A stretch of DNA of 34,714 bases. Origin: Patescibacteria group bacterium. GTDB lineage: Bacteria > Patescibacteriota > Minisyncoccia > UBA6257 > GWB1-50-10. The position numbers were made by a program, and so were the translations under genes. The notes under the pieces are model-generated. The model was given only the letters and a program-made list of their open reading frames with translations, was not told the DNA's origin and did no database searches. Position 1 is the first letter of the stretch. The number at the start of each line of letters is the position of its first letter. The stretch spans positions 1-34,714 of the forward strand of contig JASEIC010000008.1 of NCBI GenBank assembly GCA_030017555.1, read 5' to 3'. Shown in pieces: positions 1 through 5,212 of this stretch.

Positions 1-330
1 TTTAATCGTGTTTTGAGATGAGCCCAAGCTTTCAATCGCGTTTTGAGATGAGCCCAAGCTTTCAATCTTGTTTTGAGATGAGCCCAAGCTTTCAATCGTG
101 TTTTGAGATGAGCCCCAGCTTTTAATCGTGTTTCGAGATGAGCCCAAGCTTTCAATCGCGTTTTGAGATGAGCCCAAGCTTTCAATCGTGTTTTGAGATG
201 AGCCCAAGCTTTTAATCGTGTTTTGAGATACGTCCCAGCTTTCAATCGCGTTTCGAGATGAGCCCAAGCTTTTAATCGTGTTTCGAGATGAGCCCAAGCT
301 TTCAATCTTGTTTTGAGATGAGCCCAAGCT
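1..330. repeat. 30-bp tandem repeat array, left end (11 units)
   Basis: Eleven contiguous 30-bp units differ at only a few positions, for example aatcgtg, aatcgcg or aatcttg, ttttgag or tttcgag, and agatgagcccaagct or agatacgtcccagct. Each unit encodes ten residues on the minus strand. The period is a multiple of three, so gain or loss of units keeps the frame. The array continues at 34546-34714. Confidence 0.97.
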
Positions 331-483
331 TTTGATAAAACAATTTTCCAATCCTAAAATTGCCTTTGGATAACTTTTATTTATATTGATTATTTCTATC
401 GTGTCCTTAAAAACGATATTTCCCTTAAAATCATTTTTTATTTTATCAAACTCTTTTTGAGTTTTTATTATTATTTTCTTCAT
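1..483 (-). CDS. Decapeptide-repeat protein, N-terminal part (continues at the other contig end)
   Basis: The ATG at 481-483 has the upstream site AAAGGAGT about 12 nt away. The product begins MKKIIIKTQKEFDK, has about 51 non-repetitive residues, then eleven 10-residue repeats of the form S-[LW]-[GD]-x-S-[QR]-N-x-I-[KE]. The frame is still open at base 1. If the contig is closed through its 49-bp terminal overlap, it continues exactly in frame into 34665-34012, giving about 378 residues: 51 N-terminal, about 150 in 15 repeats, and 177 C-terminal. Regular decapeptide repeats of this type probably fold as a solenoid; similar repeats joined to a conserved C-terminal domain occur in phage proteins of unknown role. 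The function is not known. Confidence is high that the gene is real, and moderate on exact repeat number. Confidence 0.8.
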   Translation of the reverse strand, partial: MKKIIIKTQKEFDKIKNDFKGNIVFKDTIEIININKSYPKAILGLENCFIKSLGSSQNKIESLGSSRNTIKSLGSSRNAIESWDVSQNTIKSLGSSQNTIESLGSSQNAIESLGSSRNTIKSWGSSQNTIESLGSSQNKIESLGSSQNAIESLGSSQNTIK

Positions 484-501
484 ATTTTTATATTACTCCT
501 T

Positions 502-552
502 TCTTTTATAAATTCCTGTCTTTTATAAATTCCTGTCTTTTATAAATTCCTG
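502..552. repeat. Three perfect 17-bp tandem repeats
   Basis: The unit tcttttataaattcctg occurs three times without gaps at 502-518, 519-535 and 536-552. The array covers the 3' end of the 130-residue gene and the leader of the repeat-protein gene. Seventeen is not a multiple of three, so the duplication set the stop codon of the upstream gene: its last residues read through one copy before the TAA. Confidence 0.95.
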
Positions 553-915
553 ATTCGGGAGGGAATTGCTGTAAAGTAAAACTTCCGCCTCCCCGAATTT
601 ACACCAATTTTTCTCGACCTTTACTAATTTACAAAATTCCTTATTAACTTCCTCGATCCTATCTAAATAATCCCTTCCTTCTTTGATTAAATTTTCAATA
701 CTCTTTACTTCGTCGCCTCTTAATCGGATATTTCCATTTGCCAGCAATTCGCTAAAATCTCTTACTTCTCTTTCTAACAAACCCACAATCCCGAAAAAAA
801 CCTTATAAAAACTTAATTTTTTATCTGAAGTATCTCCCATTAGATTTTTATTATCGCCCAAATAAATAAGAATATCCCGATTGAAACTTGAAAATACTCC
901 CAAACTCTTACCCAC
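523..915 (-). CDS. Hypothetical protein, 130 residues
   Basis: No family was recognised. The sequence is mixed alpha/beta-like and charged, with a likely helical middle (residues 45-95, rich in E, K, L) and no obvious metal or membrane motif. The start ATG at 913-915 is preceded by GAGG about 7 nt upstream, a good ribosome site. It lies between the small HTH gene and the repeat-protein gene in one minus-strand run, so it is probably co-transcribed with them. The C-terminus is built from one copy of a 17-bp tandem repeat. Confidence 0.65.
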   Translation of the reverse strand: MGKSLGVFSSFNRDILIYLGDNKNLMGDTSDKKLSFYKVFFGIVGLLEREVRDFSELLANGNIRLRGDEVKSIENLIKEGRDYLDRIEEVNKEFCKLVKVEKNWCKFGEAEVLLYSNSLPNQEFIKDRNL

Positions 916-940
916 TTTGACCTCGGTGATTTTATTTTTA

Positions 941-1129
941 TCATTTTTGGTTTTGTTTTGCGACCTTTGCGTTTATTCCCCGATATCTAATAAAATGATA
1001 TCTCGCTAATTGTCTGCTTTTTATACCAAGTATGTTGGCTATCTCTTGATAAGAAAAGCCGTTTTGAACTAATTTATTTATCCTCCCGCCAATATCTCTT
1101 ACTTGTGATTTCATTCTGCGTTTAATCAT
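941..1129 (-). CDS. Small helix-turn-helix DNA-binding protein
   Basis: The 62-residue protein is basic. Residues 26-45 (FSYQEIANILGIKSRQLARY) match a helix-turn-helix: a first helix around YQEIANIL, a turn at G, then a recognition helix KSRQLARYHF. Such proteins are often phage regulators. A strong promoter ends six bases before the ATG, so the mRNA from it would be leaderless, and a perfect 15-bp palindrome lies just upstream, which suggests autoregulation. An internal Met at residue 6 is an alternative start with a short leader. The DNA-binding role is inferred from the motif. Confidence 0.65.
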   Translation of the reverse strand: MIKRRMKSQVRDIGGRINKLVQNGFSYQEIANILGIKSRQLARYHFIRYRGINAKVAKQNQK

Positions 1130-1135
1130 ACTTTA

Positions 1136-1163
1136 ATTTTAGTCCCTTTCATATATTTGTCAA
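1136..1163 (-). promoter_or_regulatory. Sigma70-like promoter of the HTH gene
   Basis: On the minus strand TTGACA (1158-1163) is followed after 16 bases by TAAAAT (1136-1141). The -10 box ends six bases before the ATG at 1129, so transcription should begin at or next to the start codon. It is the best promoter match in the window. Confidence 0.7.
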
Positions 1164-1165
1164 TA

Positions 1166-1180
1166 GTAGATAAAATCTAC
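1166..1180. promoter_or_regulatory. Operator-like palindrome
   Basis: GTAGAT-AAA-ATCTAC is a perfect inverted repeat with a 3-base centre. It lies immediately upstream of the -35 box of the HTH-gene promoter, a usual place for a repressor or activator site. The HTH protein itself is the obvious candidate ligand, by inference. Confidence 0.5.
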
Positions 1181-1191
1181 CTATTTCGAGC

Positions 1192-1213
1192 TATCCATAG
1201 ACTCTGTGGATAA
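1192..1213. promoter_or_regulatory. DnaA-box-like site within an inverted repeat
   Basis: TGTGGATAA (1205-1213) is the exact reverse complement of the consensus-type DnaA box TTATCCACA. It overlaps an inverted repeat TATCCA (1192-1197) / TGGATA (1207-1212). A second exact box lies at 3366-3374. The phage has no polymerase of its own, so a host-DnaA origin near here is possible, but two boxes 2 kb apart are weak evidence. Confidence 0.3.
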
Positions 1214-1265
1214 GTTTTTGTTAAGTTAGAGCAAAATATCTTGAGCTAAACGCTGTTTTGTTATC

Positions 1266-1406
1266 TCACAATACTTCTAATTTATTTATATACTTTTTTA
1301 ATAATTCGTTATTTCCAATTCCATCAAATTGTATTCTAAATCCGATTTTAATATCCTCTATTTCTTTTTGTAATTCCTCGCAATTTTCGCAAGTATTTTT
1401 TTCCAT
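1266..1406 (-). CDS. Small acidic protein, 46 residues
   Basis: A short open frame begins MEKNTCENCEELQKEIED and ends in KLEVL. It has one CxxC pair (residues 6 and 9) followed by a probable helix with alternating E and K. No strong ribosome site is visible. It sits in line with the other small minus-strand zinc-ribbon genes here, and its codons look coding-like. No function can be assigned. Confidence 0.4.
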   Translation of the reverse strand: MEKNTCENCEELQKEIEDIKIGFRIQFDGIGNNELLKKYINKLEVL

Positions 1407-1437
1407 TTATTTTTTATTATGAAGCAATCCTTTTGGT

Positions 1438-1590
1438 TTAAAATTTAATTCTTTGTTCGTTTTGTTCTTTTATGTCCGCTTTTCTAACACAATCAGGACA
1501 AATTCCCCGTATACTAATCTCTTCTATTATTTCTTTGTAATCCCAAAATGGCTCTCCGCATATTCTGCATTTTTCAATTTGTTTATTCAT
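1438..1590 (-). CDS. Small zinc-ribbon-like protein, 50 residues
   Basis: The frame starts at an ATG at 1588-1590 and encodes two CxxC knuckles, CRIC (residues 8-11) and CPDC (31-34), separated by 19 residues. This is the layout of a small treble-clef or zinc-ribbon fold. The leader is AT-rich without a clear Shine-Dalgarno sequence. Similar cysteine patterns occur in the neighbouring 111-residue gene, so this is probably a small phage accessory protein. Its partner, nucleic acid or protein, is unknown. Confidence 0.5.
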   Translation of the reverse strand: MNKQIEKCRICGEPFWDYKEIIEEISIRGICPDCVRKADIKEQNEQRIKF

Positions 1591-1640
1591 TATTTAGTTT
1601 ATTTATTATTTTCGTTTATTTTATTTTTTCTTTTAAGTTT

Positions 1641-1976
1641 CTATTTAAATTCCGCTTTTTGGTAGTAGCACGCTTCTCCACAATAAATTCTCTTTCTTTT
1701 CTTTCTCTCCATAAAAGATTTGCCGCAGGTTTTACATTTAATCGTTTCGCATAAATCTTTATTGATTTCTCTTTTTTTATAAGGCTTATGGTCTTTGCGG
1801 TTCATTTTTTTAAACATAGGACAACTCCTGTTATGAATTATTCCTCTTTCTGTCCCCCAATATCTTTTTAATTCTTCGTATGAACAATTACATCTTTCGC
1901 AATTTTCACAGATACTTCTAAAATCATTTAGCATATCAAATTCTCTTTTACATTTTTTACAAGCGGCCTTTTTCAT
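1641..1976 (-). CDS. Cysteine-rich zinc-finger protein
   Basis: The 111-residue, strongly basic protein has four cysteine pairs: C6/C9, C23/C26, C81/C84 and C99/C103. The last part (CKTCGKSF then RIYCGEACYYQK) resembles the C-terminal zinc knuckle found in many phage HNH and regulatory proteins. No HNH histidines or asparagine are present, so it is not called a nuclease. It could bind DNA, RNA or protein. The start is the first ATG in the frame; the leader has no obvious ribosome site. Confidence 0.6.
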   Translation of the reverse strand: MKKAACKKCKREFDMLNDFRSICENCERCNCSYEELKRYWGTERGIIHNRSCPMFKKMNRKDHKPYKKREINKDLCETIKCKTCGKSFMERKKRKRIYCGEACYYQKAEFK

Positions 1977-2152
1977 ATAAACATATAAATTTAGTTTTGG
2001 CTTGGCTTATTTTCCACAGAAATAATCCCAATTTATTTTGCGTCCGATTTTAGTTTTATAAATACTTCTGACACATTTCTCCATTTAAACTTATCATCTG
2101 CCCATCATAATTCTTAAGTTCAATCTCTTATTAAAATATTCATATATTTCCT

Positions 2153-2233
2153 CAGCTAAAATCAGCTAAAACTTGAGCGGAATTAACTTTCTTTATAACA
2201 AATCTTCTTCTATTAAATAACGCTTGTTCCATT
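2153..2233 (-). CDS. Possible 26-residue protein coupled to the RNase H gene
   Basis: The ATG overlaps the RNase H stop codon as TAATG, a common translational-coupling arrangement. The product is basic (MEQALFNRRRFVIKKV...) and ends at a TGA. Only the overlap and the basic composition support it. The rest of 1977-2152 holds only very short frames, none convincing. Confidence 0.3.
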
Positions 2234-2642
2234 ATAAAGAGTATCTTCCTTCTATTCCTTCTATGTAATGTCCGGCCAAGCTTTCTTCTCTCGGGATCCA
2301 AACAAAACTTACTAAAATGCCTTTCATTAGCGCTCTAATTATATCTCTAATCGTTGTAGTAAGTTCTCGATTATTCAAATGCTTGCCTAATTTTTTTGAA
2401 TGTATCCAAGTAAGAGCAATCTTACTGTCGGTTTTAATTAGAACATTATCAACCTTATTAACCGAAATCCACATAAGAGCTTCTTTAATAGCTAAAAGTT
2501 CAGCGATATTATTTGACCCCTCTTCTTGAGTCTTTTCAACTAAAACATTACCGCTTTCATCGGTTACAACCATTACCATTTTTCTGATGGCTTGATTCTT
2601 CTGATTAGAATTTGAACATCCGCCATCAACATATAAAATCAT
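2232..2642 (-). CDS. Ribonuclease H-like protein
   Basis: RNase H enzymes cut the RNA strand of RNA-DNA hybrids and can remove replication primers. The 136-residue sequence shows the fold in order: YVDGGCSNS with D6, IAELLAIKEAL with E48, and IKTDSKIALTW with D72. The C-terminal segment PREESLAGHYIE takes the place of the final active-site region in a variant form seen in phage and plant-type RNase HI. Its ATG overlaps the HNH stop as ATGA, so the two are co-translated. Activity is likely because the three acidic residues are present. Confidence 0.85.
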   Translation of the reverse strand: MILYVDGGCSNSNQKNQAIRKMVMVVTDESGNVLVEKTQEEGSNNIAELLAIKEALMWISVNKVDNVLIKTDSKIALTWIHSKKLGKHLNNRELTTTIRDIIRALMKGILVSFVWIPREESLAGHYIEGIEGRYSL

Positions 2643-3124
2643 AATTTATGAGGACAAATTTTATAGTATTGTTTTGCTAAATTACAGTTATAACAAAGTA
2701 CCTGATAACCTTTCGGAAAACTCATCTTCCGTAAATAACGAAGTATAGAAACTTGACTCCCAAACTTCTTTCTTTCTGCTTTACCATCATTATTTATATG
2801 GTCAATGCATAAAAATTTTATTTCAGTTTCACCACAACAATTACATTTAGGTTTTTCTCCTCCATAACCTTTTAATACATCAAACCGCAGTTCTTGATGA
2901 TGTTCGCGATTTAATTTCCTATACAGTTCGGGATTTTTCCAATACTTCTTTTTATAGCCGTCTCCTTGTCTTGTAGGAAATCTTTTATAATATTCTTTTT
3001 TACACTTAATAGTTATTTGATTAGCGCATTTCTTACAGTAAGAAGCAATTCCATCTTTATTCCTTTTATAAAAATAAAAATCTTTTTCGTTTTTTGCTTT
3101 CTTACACTTGAAACAGGTTTTCAC
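2639..3124 (-). CDS. HNH homing-type endonuclease
   Basis: The 161-residue protein has an N-terminal zinc-binding region (C4/C7, C30/C33) and a C-terminal HNH core: CNCC (94-97), IDHINNDG (107-114) with the catalytic histidine at 109, and CYNCN (144-148). This matches the free-standing phage HNH nucleases that often move within phage genomes or sit in introns. It starts at GTG (3122-3124) with no clear ribosome site. A 15-bp hairpin lies just upstream and might limit its translation. It may be linked by history to the ORF-less group I intron in the capsid gene, but nothing in the sequence shows this. Confidence 0.88.
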   Translation of the reverse strand: MKTCFKCKKAKNEKDFYFYKRNKDGIASYCKKCANQITIKCKKEYYKRFPTRQGDGYKKKYWKNPELYRKLNREHHQELRFDVLKGYGGEKPKCNCCGETEIKFLCIDHINNDGKAERKKFGSQVSILRYLRKMSFPKGYQVLCYNCNLAKQYYKICPHKL

Positions 3125-3137
3125 CTACTAAGTTAGG

Positions 3138-3191
3138 TCTGTTTTGGCGAAATCTTCTCACGACAAGGTTTTGCCAAAGCAGATTTTTTTT
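3138..3191 (+). terminator. Plus-strand intrinsic terminator or 5' hairpin of the HNH gene
   Basis: A 15-bp stem (3138-3152 with 3169-3183, two G-U pairs) is followed directly by eight T on the plus strand, a textbook Rho-independent terminator. All genes to the left are on the minus strand, so it would end antisense transcripts. Read on the minus strand the same hairpin lies 14 nt before the GTG of the HNH gene, where it could act in the leader. Confidence 0.6.
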
Positions 3192-3365
3192 AGGGTTCGC
3201 ATCGGCAGAGTCGTGTAGCGATTAAATGGATATAAAGTTCGGTATCAGCCCTTTTATACTATGAACGAAAATAAATATAGACCAATAAAACAGAACGGAC
3301 GGCCTTAGAAAGGTTAGTTGTTGAAAGAATGTTAAGCGCTTTGCCCCAAATTATGCTAAAAAGAC

Positions 3366-3374
3366 TTATCCACA
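3366..3374 (+). promoter_or_regulatory. Exact DnaA-box match
   Basis: TTATCCACA matches the DnaA box consensus exactly. It lies about 40 bases upstream of the plus-strand promoter of the large structured RNA. The only other exact match is at 1205-1213 in the opposite orientation. Confidence 0.3.
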
Positions 3375-3411
3375 GATAGGGGTTTGGCAATCTTTTATAA
3401 TTTGCTATGCT

Positions 3412-3417
3412 TATAAT
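3412..3417 (+). promoter_or_regulatory. Probable -10 box for the structured RNA
   Basis: A perfect TATAAT lies on the plus strand, preceded by TG two bases away. No good -35 hexamer is found at 16-18 bases; TTGGCA (3384-3389) is 22 bases off. It points into the region where stable stems begin, with a predicted start near 3424. Confidence 0.4.
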
Positions 3418-3423
3418 ACAAAA

Positions 3424-3770
3424 TAACTTAATCTATGTGGACTTGATTGAGAGTAAAATCCTTAACCTTAGTCCATATAAGTCCATATAGGGTTAAGGAT
3501 TTTGTTTTTAAAACCGAGAGTGAAGCCAGCAGATTAAAATCGTGGCAAGAGGGCAATGTCGACGACTGACAACCCTGAAGCCTTAGAATGTAAGATGTTG
3601 TAGCTTCTAAGGTTGAGATATCCCACCGTAAAGGTGGCTCTGAAAGTGGCAATGAAATCTTTTGTGAGCAACAAAAGTTCTGGGGGCGATGTTATCCCGT
3701 CCAAAGAAGTAATTGCTAACATCACGTAAAACGGCAAAGCCGAAAGGCGAAATAGCGAAGGTTTTAAAAC
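3424..3770 (+). ncRNA. Unclassified large structured RNA
   Basis: The plus strand folds into many perfect stems with no open frame of note. A leader hairpin, 3455-3467/3491-3503, has 13 bp. A 10-bp closing stem 3506-3515/3760-3769 encloses about 245 nt with GCCA/TGGC, a two-part AGGG-TGTC/GACA-CCCT stem, CCTTAGAA/TTCTAAGG, CCACC/GGTGG, CTTTTGT/ACAAAAG, GATGTTA/TAACATC and CGGC/GCCG helices, plus a possible GCC-GAAA-GGC tetraloop. The region is GC-richer than its flanks. No signature of RNase P RNA, tmRNA, 6S, SRP RNA or a group I or II intron core was found. Plus-strand orientation is inferred from the promoter and GAAA loop. Its role is unknown. Confidence 0.6.
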
Positions 3771-4007
3771 ATTTGCTCACTATATTTATTTAATAAAAGA
3801 AATTTGTTTCTCTAAAAGTCGTATTAGCAAATTAATATTATGATACTTTATTGTGGCGGTATTAAATTTTCAACTAAAATCGCTATTAGGGGCGTTTTCA
3901 CCTGCTCCCCTGCCCAAAGATACCTTTTTAATGCAAATCGTTAAAATAAGCGATTCTGTTAGTTTTAGGATTTTAGAGAGAATACGGTGGATCATTTTAA
4001 AATTAAT
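3771..4007. other. Gap between structured RNA and transglycosylase
   Basis: No convincing gene. The minus strand has a 41-codon frame (3870-3995) with no ribosome site and no recognisable motif. Two weak hairpins exist: AGGGG/CCCCT near 3888-3911 and AATCG/CGATT near 3935-3955. A plus-strand frame at 3853-4080 runs into the end of the transglycosylase gene and is taken as chance. Confidence 0.4.
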
Positions 4008-4457
4008 TCATAACCAACACTTCTTCGACCAAAACCATATCTTGTCGGCTCCTTCTGTTTCTAATAAATATCGGGCATAAGTTTCATTATCTTTTTCATT
4101 AAATAAATTTAATCCTAACTTATCGGCAGTTTCTTTATGATAAAATAAGTTAATTTGAAAACGCCCTATATCTAAATTATTTATCCTTCCACGCAAAACT
4201 TCGCCATTCTTGTAATGAAGGTCGTTACTTTCACAAATCGCTATTCTTTTAAGCAGGTCATTATTTTTATCTTCAATAGGTTCTTTCTCGCTTGTGATAG
4301 ACTTTATCGGTTCTTGGATTGTCGGGATCGGCTCAATCGTAAAAGTTCTTGGGGATAGCCAGAAACCAAGTATTGCTATACTAAGACAAGATGAAGCTAT
4401 TAAAGATTTTAAGTTTCGTATCATTTTGGCGGTTTTGCCTACCGCCGAAGCATACAT
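4008..4457 (-). CDS. Lytic transglycosylase-like endolysin with N-terminal membrane segment
   Basis: The C-terminal half (residues 68-149) resembles the lysozyme-like domain of SLT/resuscitation-factor transglycosylases, which cleave peptidoglycan glycans. The visible points are RIAICESND with the likely catalytic E76, IGRFQINLF (97-105), a YARYLL helix and the end WSKKCW. A hydrophobic stretch at residues 19-35 suggests a membrane anchor or signal-arrest segment, followed by a proline-rich linker. The ATG at 4457 is about 20 bases after a predicted start from TTGAAA-18-TATACT. Met12 is an alternative start. Neither has a good Shine-Dalgarno site. It closes the lysis block. Confidence 0.75.
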   Translation of the reverse strand: MYASAVGKTAKMIRNLKSLIASSCLSIAILGFWLSPRTFTIEPIPTIQEPIKSITSEKEPIEDKNNDLLKRIAICESNDLHYKNGEVLRGRINNLDIGRFQINLFYHKETADKLGLNLFNEKDNETYARYLLETEGADKIWFWSKKCWL

Positions 4458-4483
4458 CTCAATCGTAAATTCAAAGCCTTATA

Positions 4484-4513
4484 AGTATAATATATTTAGA
4501 AAGCGGATTTCAA
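4484..4513 (-). promoter_or_regulatory. Promoter of the transglycosylase gene
   Basis: On the minus strand TTGAAA (4508-4513) and TATACT (4484-4489) are 18 bases apart. The predicted start lies about 20 bases before the ATG at 4457. Confidence 0.5.
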
Positions 4514-4533
4514 TAAAGATATGCACAGGTATT

Positions 4534-4542
4534 ATTATAGCA
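4534..4542 (-). promoter_or_regulatory. Second upstream promoter, extended -10 type
   Basis: TGCTATAAT on the minus strand is a perfect extended -10 element, 50 bases upstream of the other transglycosylase promoter. No clear -35 box is visible. Confidence 0.4.
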
Positions 4543-4559
4543 TTTTATTGACTTATCTG

Positions 4560-4661
4560 TATAATTTGTAATAAAGTAGTTTGCTAATTCGTTATATTTA
4601 TTGTAAAGTAAAGGACGCTTTCACCGCTGTCTGGGGTCTTATGGCAGGACAGCGGTTTTTG
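4560..4661 (+). ncRNA. Possible short plus-strand RNA with terminator
   Basis: A TATAAT at 4560-4565 points right. About 60 bases later a 9-bp stem, ACCGCTGTC (4623-4631) with GACAGCGGT (4648-4656), is followed by TTTTTGTTT, a strong intrinsic terminator. The unit would be a 90-nt RNA starting near 4572. The terminator is convincing; the promoter lacks a proper -35 box. No frame is present. Confidence 0.45.
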
Positions 4662-4684
4662 TTTCCAGCCACTTTTTGTTATGT

Positions 4685-4787
4685 TATAATTATATTGAGG
4701 TGATAACATCTCTCACCTTACGCTTGATAAAAGTCTCGTAAGGCAAGCAAGAAATTACCCGCGCCTATATGCGTGGGCTTTTCTTTT
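4685..4787 (+). ncRNA. Possible short plus-strand structured RNA
   Basis: TATAAT (4685-4690) with a weak TTTCCA 17 bases upstream suggests a start near 4697. The RNA would contain AGGTGA/TCACCT and CTTACG/CGTAAG stems and end with a 7-bp terminator stem CCCGCGC (4758-4764) / GCGTGGG (4771-4777) followed by CTTTTCTTTT. Three ordered hairpins in 90 nt make a compact fold. No known class was recognised. Confidence 0.5.
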
Positions 4788-4810
4788 AAAGAAATATTTG
4801 AATTTTTTAC

Positions 4811-4983
4811 AAACAAAAACCGCTATCAAGCGGTAATTGCTAATATTAGTGACTCCCCAAGTTTTAGCCTGATATCGGCTAGAACGAGTTACGAGTATAA
4901 TATTAAAAACTTTAAAATGGCGAGACGAGCTAAATTAAAAAATATATTACTTAATCTCGTTCACTCATTTCGCCAATTATACC
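4811..4983 (-). ncRNA. Possible minus-strand structured RNA with its own promoter and terminator
   Basis: An extended -10 element TGGTATAAT (minus strand, 4976-4984) predicts a start near 4969. The RNA would begin with a long helix TGGCGA...TCGCCA with an inner ACGAG/CTCGT, followed by a TAGCC/GGCTA hairpin. It ends at a 6-bp terminator stem ACCGCT-TGAT-AGCGGT (4819-4834) followed on the minus strand by TTTTGTTT. The unit is about 158 nt and starts just after the holin-like gene. The plus-strand frame through this stretch has no coding support. Confidence 0.55.
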
Positions 4984-5001
4984 ATGCTGAAAAAAATAAT
5001 G

Positions 5002-5190
5002 CTACTTTCTTCTTCCGATCGGCGTTAAATCTCCCTTTCTAAATCTCCCATACCAAGAAATAGCCAAACCTACAAGAACAAAGACGGCCGTAAACGCCTG
5101 CGAAAGTTCTTCTGTGGCGATATTTATCTTAAACAGGCCAAGAATAAATGAAGTCAAAGCCACGTAATTACCTATTTGAGTTACACTCAT
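5002..5190 (-). CDS. Holin-like small membrane protein
   Basis: The 62-residue protein has a hydrophobic stretch at residues 6-22 and another at 30-46, then a short basic tail (RFRKGDLTPIGRRK). This is the size and layout of class II-type phage holins, which open the inner membrane for endolysin. It lies between amidase and transglycosylase genes, which supports a lysis role. The leader has AAAGGTC 17 bases before the ATG rather than a normally spaced Shine-Dalgarno site. Holin is an inference from size, topology and position. Confidence 0.65.
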   Translation of the reverse strand: MSVTQIGNYVALTSFILGLFKINIATEELSQAFTAVFVLVGLAISWYGRFRKGDLTPIGRRK

Positions 5191-5212
5191 ATTTTATTTA
5201 ATTTAACGACCT

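Noticed and set aside
1-330. CRISPR array
   Set aside because: The 30-bp units abut with no spacers and encode a continuous protein repeat.
1453-1754. Two hydrophobic plus-strand frames of about 70 residues
   Set aside because: They are antisense to the small zinc-ribbon genes, and their hydrophobicity comes from AT-rich complement sequence.
3428-3737. Minus-strand frames of 67-74 residues within the structured RNA
   Set aside because: They overlap each other and the many perfect stems, and no ribosome site or motif was seen.
3506-3769. A second group I intron or RNase P RNA at the structured RNA
   Set aside because: No paired R/S (P7) elements, U-G P1 or interrupted coding frame; no RNase P P4 signature sequences.
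3853-4080. Plus-strand 75-residue frame
   Set aside because: It overlaps the C-terminal coding part of the transglycosylase on the other strand and has no ribosome site.
4773-5042. Plus-strand 89-residue frame
   Set aside because: It begins inside a terminator hairpin and runs antisense to a promoter-terminator RNA unit and the holin-like gene end.
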